Source of the DNA: Phlyctochytrium arcticum
Taxonomy: Eukaryota > Chytridiomycota > Chytridiomycetes > Chytridiales > Chytridiaceae
NCBI GenBank assembly: GCA_025602905.1
Contig: JAHLKI010000073.1
Span: 1 to 32,805 of the forward strand
Direction of reading: 5' to 3'
DNA length: 32,805 nucleotides
Shown here: positions 1 through 8,297 of the stretch, in pieces
Position numbering within the stretch: position 1 is the first letter of the stretch
How the letters are laid out: each line of letters opens with the position of its first letter
Notes under the pieces: generated by a model
Database searches by the model: none
The model's input: only the letters and a program-made list of their open reading frames with translations
Told to the model about the DNA's origin: nothing
Translations under genes and position numbers: made by a program

Positions 1-52
1 GTATAACGATCTAGTATAACGATTTAGTATAACGATTTAGTATAACGATTTA
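1..52. repeat. 13-bp tandem repeat, four units (left tip)
   Basis: Four head-to-tail copies of a 13-bp unit close to GTATAACGATTTA. The first unit differs at one base. The same array, reverse complemented and also with four units, closes the right arm at 26879-26930. Confidence 0.9.
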
Positions 53-65
53 GCATCACCATTTT

Positions 66-130
66 CCTCTTATGTTTTCCTCTCATGTTTTACTCTCATG
101 TTTTCCTCTCATGTTTTTCTCTCATGTTTT
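66..130. repeat. 13-bp tandem repeat, five units (CCTCTCATGTTTT)
   Basis: Five consecutive 13-bp units close to CCTCTCATGTTTT follow the first array after a 13-bp spacer. The unit length is the same but the sequence is unrelated. The mirror copy lies at 26801-26865. Confidence 0.88.
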
Positions 131-350
131 CCTGCATGTGTAAGTGATAAATTTTGCAAATGTTCAACCTGATCAATTTGATGGACCGACCGAGCTGTGT
201 CATTGGGAAAATGGGACCTAGAAAACATGGCAAGAGCTTCGGCTCTCGGCTCGGCTAAAATATTATACGCAACGGCCACGTTACACAGAATCGGCGCCAC
301 GCATTCCGCGCTATTTTTGTGAGTTTATCCATTTTCCAAACAAAGCGCAA

Positions 351-360
351 TATATAAATA
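351..360 (+). promoter_or_regulatory. TATA box of the left coiled-coil gene
   Basis: TATATAAATA lies about 100 bp before the first ATG of the multi-exon gene at 462. The short A/T- and C-rich leader between them has no other ATG in a good position. The mirror copy is at 26571-26580. Assignment is by sequence and position only. Confidence 0.55.
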
Positions 361-461
361 CACCAACATTTCTACAAAACATTTCTACAACTTCAGCATT
401 TTTGAAATCACTCTTTCCATCATTTCGCATTCGCCATTTTCAACACTCGCAAAGAATCACC

Positions 462-1694
462 ATGATGGAGTCGTCGAGCGATTTGGGAAAGATTGTGGAG
501 GAGGTATGTTTGAGTCTCAGAGGCACATTTGAGTAAAGGAGCTGATCACACAAACATTAGAAGCAGCAGCAGTGGCAGAGAAAGTGGGAGGAGGTACCTG
601 TCATGCTATTATAGGCAATTTGGAGTAAGCTAATCAGTCAAAACGTGCATAGAAGGAACAAGAATGGAAGGAGGAGAGAGAAACGGCAGCTAGGGAGCGA
701 GAAATGGTAGGTGTAACCCAGTCATAGACAACTTGGAGCAAGACTAATCAGTCAATCCGTGGATAGATGAACAAGAGGTGGGACGAGGTGGGTGTAACTC
801 TGTCATAGGCAACTCAGAACCCGGCTAATCAGTCAATACAGATGAGCAAGAAGTGGGAAGAGGAGAAGGAAGTGGCAGCTAGGGAGCGAGCAGAGGTAGG
901 TCTAATGCTGTGATAGGAATTGGGAACAAGGCTAATCATCCAATACGTGGATAGATGAGGAAAAAGTGGAAAGAGGAGAGAGAAAAGTCTGCCAGGGTAG
1001 GTGTAATGCTGTCATAGGCAGTTTGAAACAAGGCTAACCTGTTAATACCAACAGTTGCAAGCGAGAGTGGATGAGGTATATCACGTCCCTCCCTATCAAA
1101 GCGCAATAAGAATAACCAGACAACATACTCTAGCTTACTGACCGCTTGTCCAACGTGCAAGGAGAGATCAAGAGGGCATCCGATGAATTAAAAGGGGCAT
1201 CCGATATCAGAACCGAAATTAGAAAGGTTTCCTTGCAGCAAATCAAGGACGGAATGGAGGCCAAGTTACTGGACGCATTGGTGTGTTTCCATCGTATAGC
1301 GAATGCGCTTTCCGTGTTACCGACCTATCGTGCTGCGACCGATACTGACAGTTTACCTCCTTATCGACAATGATTTGATGTATAGGCCGATACCTACCTG
1401 AAGTTGGGGTTCATTTGGTTTGGATTCGCAATCCTCTGGCTGGTGTTGGGGGGAGTTTTCAATCTGAGTACCCCAATCATGGCCGGCGGATTTGCCATAG
1501 CAGCGTCAGGATTGGTGTGGGCTTCCACCTACTTCTCAACGAAACTGCGAGGCAAATATCTTCACATGTCCAAAGATGCCGCAGATACTTGGACGCGGGG
1601 TCGGTGGGAATCCATCGAAGGATTGAACGACAAAATCAAGGAAGCTGTTGCGAAAACCGATTCTGTACACATAACCATAAAAAAGAACGAGTGA
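462..1694 (+). CDS. Coiled-coil protein with two membrane segments, nine exons (left copy)
   Basis: I do not recognise the family. Exons that join in one frame are 462-503, 561-593, 653-706, 767-787, 842-895, 955-996, 1055-1075, 1134-1280 and 1386-1694, giving about 240 residues. All introns are phase 0. Introns 1-7 are 54-60 nt with GT...AG ends and CTAAT/CTAAC-like branch sites; intron 8 is 105 nt, or 72 nt if the donor is 1314. Exons 2-6 encode related charged stretches (MSKKWEEEKEVAARERAE, MRKKWKEEREKSAR, MNKRWDE), so they probably arose by duplication and form a coiled coil. Exon 9 encodes two hydrophobic helices (LGFIWFGFAILWLVLGGVF and GGFAIAASGLVWASTYF) and a charged tail. The last 15 codons or so and the TGA lie in an antisense Copia LTR (from 1646), so the native C-terminus is lost. 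Likely a membrane-anchored coiled-coil protein; function unknown. Confidence 0.75.
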
Positions 1695-1866
1695 TATAAA
1701 CCACAGTATTGAGTGAAGTGGGAGACTGAAAATGTATTGATAATATGCACAGGAGAGACGCAGCGATCGCGCTGCTCTTATACAGATCAGAGGCTTTCTA
1801 GAAATTTCTACAGATTTCATTCACCGCTCACATCACAATCGTGCACGTGATTCCTGATTCGCAACA
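1646..1866 (-). mobile_element. Copia LTR, antisense, left arm (no Copia body attached)
   Basis: These 221 bp are the reverse complement of the 3' LTR at 24445-24665. The ends form a 9-bp terminal inverted repeat, TGTTGCGAA and TTCGCAACA, with TG/CA termini. No Copia internal sequence or polypurine tract adjoins it at 1867. The 5 bp before it (GAAGC) are not repeated after it (TTTCT). It is therefore not a simple solo LTR with a target duplication; a rearrangement ended exactly at its edge. The coding sequence of the neighbouring gene runs into it and stops at 1692-1694. Confidence 0.78.
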
Positions 1867-1917
1867 TTTCTTTAAATATAAAATTTCCTATCTCTTTTTA
1901 AGAAAGCATGTTATCCG
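1867..1917. other. Short AT-rich junction segment
   Basis: About 50 bp of AT-rich sequence between the LTR edge and the first GATAATACCCCC repeat. It has no counterpart in the right arm. No feature is seen in it. Confidence 0.5.
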
Positions 1918-2322
1918 TTTGATAATACCCCCATCTGGAGATTATCAGGAGCCTCAAGATTATCAAAATTACCCCCTGGTCCAAAAAGTCCCAAATATTT
2001 GAGCATTTTGTGAAACCCAGAAAATACAGAATGTCAATGTTTTGACCAAAGGGAGAAGTAGAAAAAAGCGATACCAACACCTACTACAAAAGGGGAAGCC
2101 TTTTGATAATACCCCCATCTGGAGATTATCAAGAGCCTCAAAATCCTCAAACTTACCCCCTGGTAAAAAAAGTCCCAAATATTTCAGCATTTTGTGAATA
2201 TCTGGAAAATGCAGAAACTCAGACGAATGCACTCTACATGAAAGAAATGGCTTCTGAAGTCATACCGTATTGTAGAGGTGCTGTGGAGCGTCTTTTCATT
2301 TCTCATTCATTTCCGACCATGC
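1918..2322 (+). repeat. Left part of a GATAATACCCCC inverted-repeat element (two tandem copies)
   Basis: Two tandem copies, starting at 1918 and 2102 (184 bp apart), begin TTTGATAATACCCCCATC. Each continues with GGAGATTATCA, then a pyrimidine-rich ACCCCCTGGT, then AAAAGTCCCAAATATTT. The reverse complement of 9654-10090 has the same order of motifs. The two halves therefore look like the inverted ends of one non-autonomous DNA element, later split by the Gypsy insertion at 2323-2327. No protein is encoded. Confidence 0.65.
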
Positions 2323-2327
2323 AACAT
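2323..2327. other. Target site duplication AACAT (5' side of the Gypsy)
   Basis: AACAT directly precedes the 5' LTR and is repeated at 9217-9221 directly after the 3' LTR. A 5-bp duplication is normal for Gypsy integrases. Confidence 0.93.
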
Positions 2328-2563
2328 TGCAGCGGGCTCGTGGTTCGCTGCGCATTGTCCGCACCACTGCGCAAACAGCGCAGTGCCGTGCCACATCACA
2401 CGTGTTGTTTTGTTTTTCTTTTTGTATATCCCATCCTGCACTGTACATTTTCAGACTCTTTACGCTTTCTCTTTACTCTGCGCTAAAGCAATACACAACC
2501 CGACTCACGCACCCTGGGAAGGTGCATTACCGTCCATACCACTTTTTACCCGAAAACGCTACA
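2328..2563 (+). repeat. 5' LTR of the Gypsy element
   Basis: The 236-bp sequence starts TGCAGCGGGC and ends CGCTACA. It matches 8981-9216 in length and, as far as I can read, in every base. It is followed at once by a primer binding site. Confidence 0.95.
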
Positions 2564-2576
2564 TGGTAGCACCACC
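2564..2576 (+). other. Primer binding site
   Basis: TGGTAGCACCACC follows the LTR end without a gap. The leading TGG is the complement of a tRNA CCA end. I cannot name the tRNA. Confidence 0.75.
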
Positions 2577-2686
2577 CCATCAGCAATCCTACTAGCCTCA
2601 AACCGTCCGTTTACCCTTTCGACTCGACCTTTCGCTTCTACCTCTTTCGCTTCTTTTAATTCTTTCTACTCTTTGTTCCGTTCAAC

Positions 2687-4087
2687 ATGGGTTCTGGACA
2701 AAAGCAGGCTGTGGCGCGCAAGACCAAAAGCAAAGGCAAGCCGAGTGAAGAGGGCCCCGTCTCTAGTACTATAGAGAGCGGACCTCCTCTCCTGGGTGAA
2801 GACCAAACTGACGCTGGAGAGATCGGCCAGCATTCTGAGACATCCTCCATTGCTGGAGAAAGAGATGCTCAGGAGACTGGTTCGACCAGCACAGACAACC
2901 ATGCGGGAGGCGTCGTACCCATGATGGTCGACGAAGAGCCCCCGAGAGACGTGGTTAGGCCCTCTGAGGGACCTACGGGGATGACTGGTGTTTCCCTCTC
3001 GGGTAATGCCACCCCCGCGGCGTCCGCTCTTGGAGGAGCCATCGCTGACGTCGCGGACAAGCAACAGCTTACGGCAATTCTCACATCCTTGACGGAGGAG
3101 ATTGCTTCGCTCAAAACTGACGTGGCCGCTCGCGATGGCAATGGCCAACAAGGAAACTTGTTTGATTCAATGCAAAACAAGTCACTCCAGCGCAAAGCTG
3201 AAAATGCCATGTTCTCGGGAGAGGGTAGTGACGTTGCGTCACACAAGAAGATCCGTGACTTCTTGGATAAGCATTATGCTTTCCTTGACCATTCTCCCGC
3301 CAACGAGGACCAGCGCGCGGGGCGATCGTTCGTGGATTACATGGAACGCGCCCTTGAGGGAACAGCCAAGGACTGGTTTTCCTCCATGACCCTGGCCGAG
3401 AGACCCGCAAACCGGGAGGAGTTTGAAGCGAAGCTCAGGGAGCGCTTCGAGCCACGAAACCCGCGGGACGCCATTTTGGCCAGGCTCCGTCAGCTCACGT
3501 GCCGAAATTACTCGGCCTATATCTCCGCCTTCAACAGGATCACTGGCGAATTGAGAACCACCAGCACCGCCCGTAGCCCCATTGACGAAGATCAGATGCG
3601 ACGCTACTTTCGTGACGGACTGGAACGGGGAGGGGAATTTTGGAGTCGCCTGATGCAGGCTGTTTTCGGAATGCATCCCGACGCCAACCTCACCCAGATC
3701 CAAACGGCTACCACCCAAACCCTCCAAGCGTGGGGATGCGACAATGACGGGGTCTATGTCCCTGTCGCGGGTGGAACCGGAAAAGGCAAGGGTCCCGCCT
3801 CCGTGCCGGCTGCCAATAATGGCCCGGCGAAGAACGGTGGTGGAAAGAGTCCCAAAGCCAACGTCTCTGCGGCAAATGGCAAAACCCACAACCATGGTAA
3901 GCCCTATGCTTACCAAGGGCGTGGAGCCAACGCTGGAGCCAGCGGATCCGGGTCAAGTTCATCTCCCGGACTTCGCAAAAACAACCAGCAGGCCGAGTCA
4001 GACCGCATCTGGTGCTACTGCTGCGGTAGTGGCGACCATTGGTCTGCCAGATGTCCCAATGCCAAACGCCGCGATCCAAAAAACTAG
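2687..4087 (+). CDS. gag: Gag polyprotein of the Gypsy element
   Basis: This 466-residue protein forms the particle that packages element RNA. The N-terminal 120 residues are low-complexity and polar. A retrotransposon-gag domain follows (about residues 200-310), seen in the run of YMERALEGTAKDWFSSM and FEAKLRERFEPRNPRDAILARL. A Gly/Ser/Asn-rich linker leads to a CX2CX4HX4C zinc knuckle near residues 447-460 (CYCCGSGDHWSARC). The ATG at 2687 is about 120 bp after the LTR and is the first good start. The stop TAG at 4085-4087 directly follows a slippery heptamer. The protease frame already overlaps the end of gag, so the product can be extended as Gag-Pro by -1 frameshifting. Confidence 0.93.
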   Translation: MGSGQKQAVARKTKSKGKPSEEGPVSSTIESGPPLLGEDQTDAGEIGQHSETSSIAGERDAQETGSTSTDNHAGGVVPMMVDEEPPRDVVRPSEGPTGMTGVSLSGNATPAASALGGAIADVADKQQLTAILTSLTEEIASLKTDVAARDGNGQQGNLFDSMQNKSLQRKAENAMFSGEGSDVASHKKIRDFLDKHYAFLDHSPANEDQRAGRSFVDYMERALEGTAKDWFSSMTLAERPANREEFEAKLRERFEPRNPRDAILARLRQLTCRNYSAYISAFNRITGELRTTSTARSPIDEDQMRRYFRDGLERGGEFWSRLMQAVFGMHPDANLTQIQTATTQTLQAWGCDNDGVYVPVAGGTGKGKGPASVPAANNGPAKNGGGKSPKANVSAANGKTHNHGKPYAYQGRGANAGASGSGSSSSPGLRKNNQQAESDRIWCYCCGSGDHWSARCPNAKRRDPKN

Positions 4088-5031
4088 ATCCGGCAAGCAA
4101 TAACGACACAGGTCGTTTGCCGCAGGATGGTTCGGTCAGATTAGATAATCCTTTTGTTTTTAATAACTTCTCTAATTCAAATACAACCGTATCCATCAAT
4201 ACTGTGTCCACTTTTACATTTACCGAAGAAGTTCAGTCCTCGAGTCCACAATCACAAGCTACGCAACGAGGAGATACACGATCGGAGGTCAAGGAATCAT
4301 CAAAACCGATGCAGCCGTCTGGCGTTGTTCGGGTTGCACCGATTGGAGGTTCCTTGGATGAAGATCGTTATGCTCCACGCCGTGTTGCTTGTGGACCTGA
4401 ACCGGTAATTGCTCAAAATGCCTTTGTCGTTCATGCGAAGTTGAATGGCAAGATGGCCCGTATTCTTGTCGACACCGGGTGCGATACCCTGATGATCAAC
4501 GACAAGTGGGTCAGGCAACATAAGTTCCCAACCTATCAACCCAGCTCTACTATCGAAGTAGAATGGGGAGACGACGGAGAAACCTTCAAGTCGAATCGAA
4601 TGATGCTAGGAGCCCTGGACCTCTACTGCGATCACAACAAATGTTCCTTCGGTGAGCTACCGTTCATTGTTGCGCCATTACGCGTAGATGCCATTGTGGG
4701 ACTACCTTTCATTCTCGGCCTTGAAGGACTCCAGATTGACAAGGTTGATGAACGTCCTCGCATGTCTTTCATGTTTGAAGGCGTTCGTCGCCTATGCGAA
4801 GCAAGACCGGTTTCACGAAAACGTGAGCAACAACCATCCTGCAATGCTGCCCACTTACGTGCGTTTGACTGCAATCTCGACTCGCCTCGCCTTCAATCAC
4901 CTCTCGCCTCGGTCAAGGACGTCAAGACCCACCTCAAGGCTGAAAAATTTCTCCGAGCGATGCGGCTGCAAGTACAAGTAGTACCGACAGCGCGGCCAAT
5001 GGACAAAAAGCTCCGGACGAAGATCCGCTAG
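4039..5031 (+). CDS. pro: Aspartic protease ORF of the Gypsy element (pro)
   Basis: A second ORF in the -1 frame relative to gag, overlapping gag by 49 nt and probably entered at the slippery site, so 4039 is not its true start. The active-site motif ILVDTGCDTLMIND, with its catalytic Asp codon at 4471-4473, identifies a retropepsin-type protease. The flap and second half follow (FIVAPLRVDAIVGLPFILGL). The C-terminal part, with DKVDERPRMSFMFEG, is shared with the second Gypsy copy at about 19950-19990. It ends at TAG 5029-5031, inside the upstream extension of pol. It would cleave the polyprotein. Three separate overlapping frames are less common than a fused pol, but the element is otherwise intact. 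Confidence 0.88.
   Translation: MVCQMSQCQTPRSKKLDPASNNDTGRLPQDGSVRLDNPFVFNNFSNSNTTVSINTVSTFTFTEEVQSSSPQSQATQRGDTRSEVKESSKPMQPSGVVRVAPIGGSLDEDRYAPRRVACGPEPVIAQNAFVVHAKLNGKMARILVDTGCDTLMINDKWVRQHKFPTYQPSSTIEVEWGDDGETFKSNRMMLGALDLYCDHNKCSFGELPFIVAPLRVDAIVGLPFILGLEGLQIDKVDERPRMSFMFEGVRRLCEARPVSRKREQQPSCNAAHLRAFDCNLDSPRLQSPLASVKDVKTHLKAEKFLRAMRLQVQVVPTARPMDKKLRTKIR
4078..4084 (+). promoter_or_regulatory. Canonical -1 ribosomal frameshift site A AAA AAC
   Basis: In the gag frame the last codons read CCA AAA AAC TAG, so the heptamer A AAA AAC has exactly the X XXY YYZ phasing needed for -1 slippage. The slip leads into the protease frame, which is open from 4039. The same heptamer is used at the gag-pro junction of some retroviruses. 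I did not identify a downstream stem or pseudoknot with confidence. Confidence 0.8.
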
Positions 5032-8000
5032 CGTCCATTCCGGAAGACAATCCGTTACTGCCAATCTTACGAAAGTTCAAGAAGACAGTTTTCACAGAGC
5101 TACGCACGTTACCACCTTCTCGGGGCGAAGACGACTTCAAAATTGAAATCGACGGCGTAGAAAGACCTCTGTCGGTGCCCTTGCGTGCAATGGGCCCGAA
5201 GGAACTGGAAGAACTTCAACGGCAAATTACAACGTTGCTTGCCAAAGGGTGGATTCGACACTCGTCCAGCCCGTGGGGTGCAGCAGTTCTCTTTGCGCCA
5301 AAGAAAGACGGCACTCTTCGTTGTTGTATCGACTACCGAGGGTTGAATAAACAAACGAAAAAAGACCGAACACCTTTGCCGCATCTTGGAGAATTGCGAC
5401 ACCGCACCGTTGGCAAGAAATACTTCTCCTCTCTTGACATTAAGGAGGCCTATCACTGCGTTCGGATTCGCGAAGGTGATATCCAGAAGACGGCTTTCAA
5501 GACGCGTTTTGGACATTTCGAGTATGTTGTCATGCCATTTGGGTTGACTAATGCACCCGCAACGTTCCAACGCATCATGAACAAAGTCTTCGGGAACATG
5601 TACGACGACTATGTTATCTCGTACCTTGACGATATCCTCGTTTTTTCAGATACGCTTGAAGAACATCAAAAGCACGTCGAAACTGTTTTGGCAACTCTTG
5701 AATCAAGCGCTCTGTACGTCAAACCATCCAAATGCTCGTGGGCAGTACAGGAGGTTGAATTTTGCGGTCATATGTTGGGAACATCCGGTGTGCGAATCTC
5801 GGACAGCAAAGTTGCTGCCGTGAACAATTTCGCCACTCCCAAGAACTTCAAAGATATTCAATCCTTCCTCGGTTTGACGAATTACTTGTCATCTTACATT
5901 GACGAGTACGCAAGGATCGCGCATCCCCTATCGGAGCTACAGTCTGGCAATAACCCGTGGAAATGGGGCGATTCGGAGATATCAGCGTTTAAAACACTGA
6001 AAGAAAAAATCTCAACGGCTCCTGTTTTGACGCCGTACGATCCTGCCAAAGAAGTCTATGTGTTTTCGGACGCATCCGGCTTCGCCATCGGTGGATGGCT
6101 TGCTCAGCCAGTTGACGCAGACGACCCCATGCCCTCTCCGTTACCTACGACGGTACATGGATTCAAAAACCTGCCCAAACTGCGACCGGTCTTGTATTTT
6201 TCCCGAAAATTACAAGATGCGGAGACACGGTACCCGGTCCACGAACAGGAACTCCTCGCCCTCGTCAAAACGTTGAAAGCCAACCGACAGTTCCTTTTGG
6301 GACGCCATTTCCGCGCGTTCGTCGATCACAAATCTCTGATCTATTTACAGGATCAGCAGCATTTGAGTCGACGACAAGCGAATTGGGTCGAGTTCCTTCA
6401 ACAATTTGACTTTGACATTGAGTATCTCCCTGGCGAATGGAACACGGTGGCCGATGTCCTGAGCCGAAACCCCTATTATGCCCCGCGATGTGCTGATTGC
6501 GCCCAGCGTGTTACGATCAACGCCATCGCCGTGCATTCCGCCAGCACTCCGAGCGACAAGTCTAATCTTGTTGTGTCGGTCAACGCTGCGCGTGCCAAGA
6601 AACGTGCCAAGAAGCAACTTGCACAGGCAACACAACAACTCGAGCTCCCCGTTGACCTGACGGTTTGGGCCGAATTGTTGCTTACAGACGACTTCGCTCT
6701 TCAAATGCAAAAGACACTTGAAGACAAGGCATCGGCGCCGCACACCTTGACGGTCCCTGAACGGCGTTATTCCGTGGAAGTCCTTCCGGAGAAAAGCAAA
6801 AACGGTGAAACCCTCACCTTGCTCCGTTACGAAGATCGCCTGTATGTACCCGATGCCCTCCGAAGTGCATTGCTCGCGCAATATCACGATACGTTGGTTA
6901 CGGGTGGCCACACTGGTAAACATTCGACATATGGTCGTCTGCTGCAAGAATACCATTGGCCGACTATGGAACGCGACGTTGCAGCTTATGTTCGCACATG
7001 TGCAACTTGTCAACGCTTCCGAAGTCCCGCACGAGGTGTCGGACTATTACGCTCGCTCCCAGTGCCTGATAAGCGCTGGCACACCATCGGCATGGATCTA
7101 GTCTCACTACCTAGGACGGAATCGTGGGGGGGGAAACCTAGCCATAACGGCGACTACTACGATGCCGCCCTGGTCATAGTCGACTATCTGTCAGGACGTG
7201 TGTACCTCATCCCTTGCAACATGGAGGTTTCGAGTCAAGAGCTTGCGTATCTCTTCACCCAGCACTTCTTCAAGAACGAAGGTGCTCCCAAGGTCATTGT
7301 CAGCGATCGCGACAGCCGCATCTTAGCCGAATTTTGGCAATCTTTTACCGCTGCTCTCGGTATCAAGTTAGAGGTGGCGACCGCTCGACATCAGCAGACA
7401 GACGGCAAATGCGAACGCAAAATCAAGTCTGTCAAAAACGTGCTGAAGGCCTACATAGACGGCGATGGCAAGAACTGGGTTGATATCCTACCCTTGGTTG
7501 AGTTTCACCACAACTCAACACCATCAAATACCGGCTATGCCCCGTTCATGATCGACAAAGGCCGCCTCCCACAGGTCAATGGTGGACACCATACCAGGGA
7601 AGGTCTGCAGGAGATATCACAGCCAACAAATCGGCAAGTAGCCAAGTTTGTTGATACTCTCCATGAGATCGAACGGGTGGTACAACAACGGTTACGCGAT
7701 GCACAAGATGTGCAAGCAAGGAACCATGACAAGGGTCGGCGGACGCTCATCTTCGAGAAGGGCGATTCAGTTTTACTCAAACGCAAAGGGATCCACATTC
7801 CAGCTTTGGGTAAGCTTCCGGAGAAACTTCGCCAGGATTGGCTTGGTCCATTCAAGGTCAAAGGAACCGGACCGCACCCTGATACCTACACGCTGGAACT
7901 ACCTCATCCAATGCGTATGGTACATCCGACATTTCATGTCGACATTCTGAAGCCGTGGCACAAACCTGGCTCTATTACCCATCGTGCCACGAAGGATGCG

Positions 8001-8297
8001 CCGGAGCCTGTGCTGGTCAACAGCGAGGAACTTTGGCTCATCGACCGTATTCTGGACGAGCGGATCCGTCACAAGAAGCGGAAATACTTGGTTCAATGGG
8101 AAGGCTTCGGGCCAGAGGACTCAACTTGGGAACCGCGGGAACACCTTGAGCAAACCGACGCGCTGAAAGCATGGGAACTAGCACGCCCCTCAGCACCCAA
8201 GAGTTCAAAGCGAAAGAAAGCCCAAAACGAAGCATCGGCAACTGACATTTCGTCTACAGCCGAGCCCCCATCGAAACGTTCACAACGCAAACGCTAG
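4944..8297 (+). CDS. pol: Pol polyprotein of the Gypsy element: RT, RNase H, integrase, chromodomain
   Basis: The frame is open from 4944, after a TGA at 4941-4943, and again lies at -1 relative to the preceding ORF, so a second frameshift probably feeds it. Numbered from the GTG at 5175 (1040 residues): reverse transcriptase with catalytic Asp near 88 (SSLDIKEAYH) and YLDD at 150-153; RNase H with FSDASG near 299 and AFVDHKS near 384; integrase HHCC zinc domain near 571-612 (HDTLVTGGHTGKH, CATC); the DDE triad near GMDL (641), VSDRDS (about 711) and the E of GKCERK (747). The C-terminus has a chromodomain (YLVQWEGFGPEDSTWEP), which in chromoviruses binds modified histone tails and steers integration. 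It copies element RNA into DNA and inserts it. All motifs are intact. Confidence 0.95.
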   Translation, partial: KISPSDAAASTSSTDSAANGQKAPDEDPLASIPEDNPLLPILRKFKKTVFTELRTLPPSRGEDDFKIEIDGVERPLSVPLRAMGPKELEELQRQITTLLAKGWIRHSSSPWGAAVLFAPKKDGTLRCCIDYRGLNKQTKKDRTPLPHLGELRHRTVGKKYFSSLDIKEAYHCVRIREGDIQKTAFKTRFGHFEYVVMPFGLTNAPATFQRIMNKVFGNMYDDYVISYLDDILVFSDTLEEHQKHVETVLATLESSALYVKPSKCSWAVQEVEFCGHMLGTSGVRISDSKVAAVNNFATPKNFKDIQSFLGLTNYLSSYIDEYARIAHPLSELQSGNNPWKWGDSEISAFKTLKEKISTAPVLTPYDPAKEVYVFSDASGFAIGGWLAQPVDADDPMPSPLPTTVHGFKNLPKLRPVLYFSRKLQDAETRYPVHEQELLALVKTLKANRQFLLGRHFRAFVDHKSLIYLQDQQHLSRRQANWVEFLQQFDFDIEYLPGEWNTVADVLSRNPYYAPRCADCAQRVTINAIAVHSASTPSDKSNLVVSVNAARAKKRAKKQLAQATQQLELPVDLTVWAELLLTDDFALQMQKTLEDKASAPHTLTVPERRYSVEVLPEKSKNGETLTLLRYEDRLYVPDALRSALLAQYHDTLVTGGHTGKHSTYGRLLQEYHWPTMERDVAAYVRTCATCQRFRSPARGVGLLRSLPVPDKRWHTIGMDLVSLPRTESWGGKPSHNGDYYDAALVIVDYLSGRVYLIPCNMEVSSQELAYLFTQHFFKNEGAPKVIVSDRDSRILAEFWQSFTAALGIKLEVATARHQQTDGKCERKIKSVKNVLKAYIDGDGKNWVDILPLVEFHHNSTPSNTGYAPFMIDKGRLPQVNGGHHTREGLQEISQPTNRQVAKFVDTLHEIERVVQQRLRDAQDVQARNHDKGRRTLIFEKGDSVLLKRKGIHIPALGKLPEKLRQDWLGPFKVKGTGPHPDTYTLELPHPMRMVHPTFHVDILKPWHKPGSITHRATKDAPEPVLVNSEELWLIDRILDERIRHKKRKYLVQWEGFGPEDSTWEPREHLEQTDALKAWELARPSAPKSSKRKKAQNEASATDISSTAEPPSKRSQRKR

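Larger units (their letters stand above)
1..1866 (+). repeat. Left arm of a large inverted repeat
   Basis: This stretch reads as the reverse complement of 24445-26930 with only scattered single-base differences. Base 1 pairs with 26930 and base 1866 with 24445. The lengths agree exactly once the four extra 155-bp units of the right arm (620 bp) are removed. The arm holds two 13-bp tandem arrays, a multi-exon gene and an antisense Copia LTR whose inner edge is the end of homology. The window starts exactly where the right-arm homology stops, so whether the arm continues further left cannot be seen. Confidence 0.93.

Noticed and set aside
109..300. 63-codon frame on the minus strand, mirrored at 26631-26822 on the plus strand
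   Set aside because: It starts with GTG, runs into the 13-bp array, and shows no motif. Presence in both arms only reflects the inverted repeat.
936..1160. Frame antisense to the introns of the coiled-coil gene (also 25151-25375)
   Set aside because: It is a shadow of the exon-intron repeats, whose sense strand has consistent splice sites and coding frame.
1646..1866. Shorter Copia LTR ending at the TGATAT/ATATCA boundary (1692 or 24619)
   Set aside because: It has TG/CA ends, but the longer version has a 9-bp terminal inverted repeat with the undisputed LTR start, which is much stronger.
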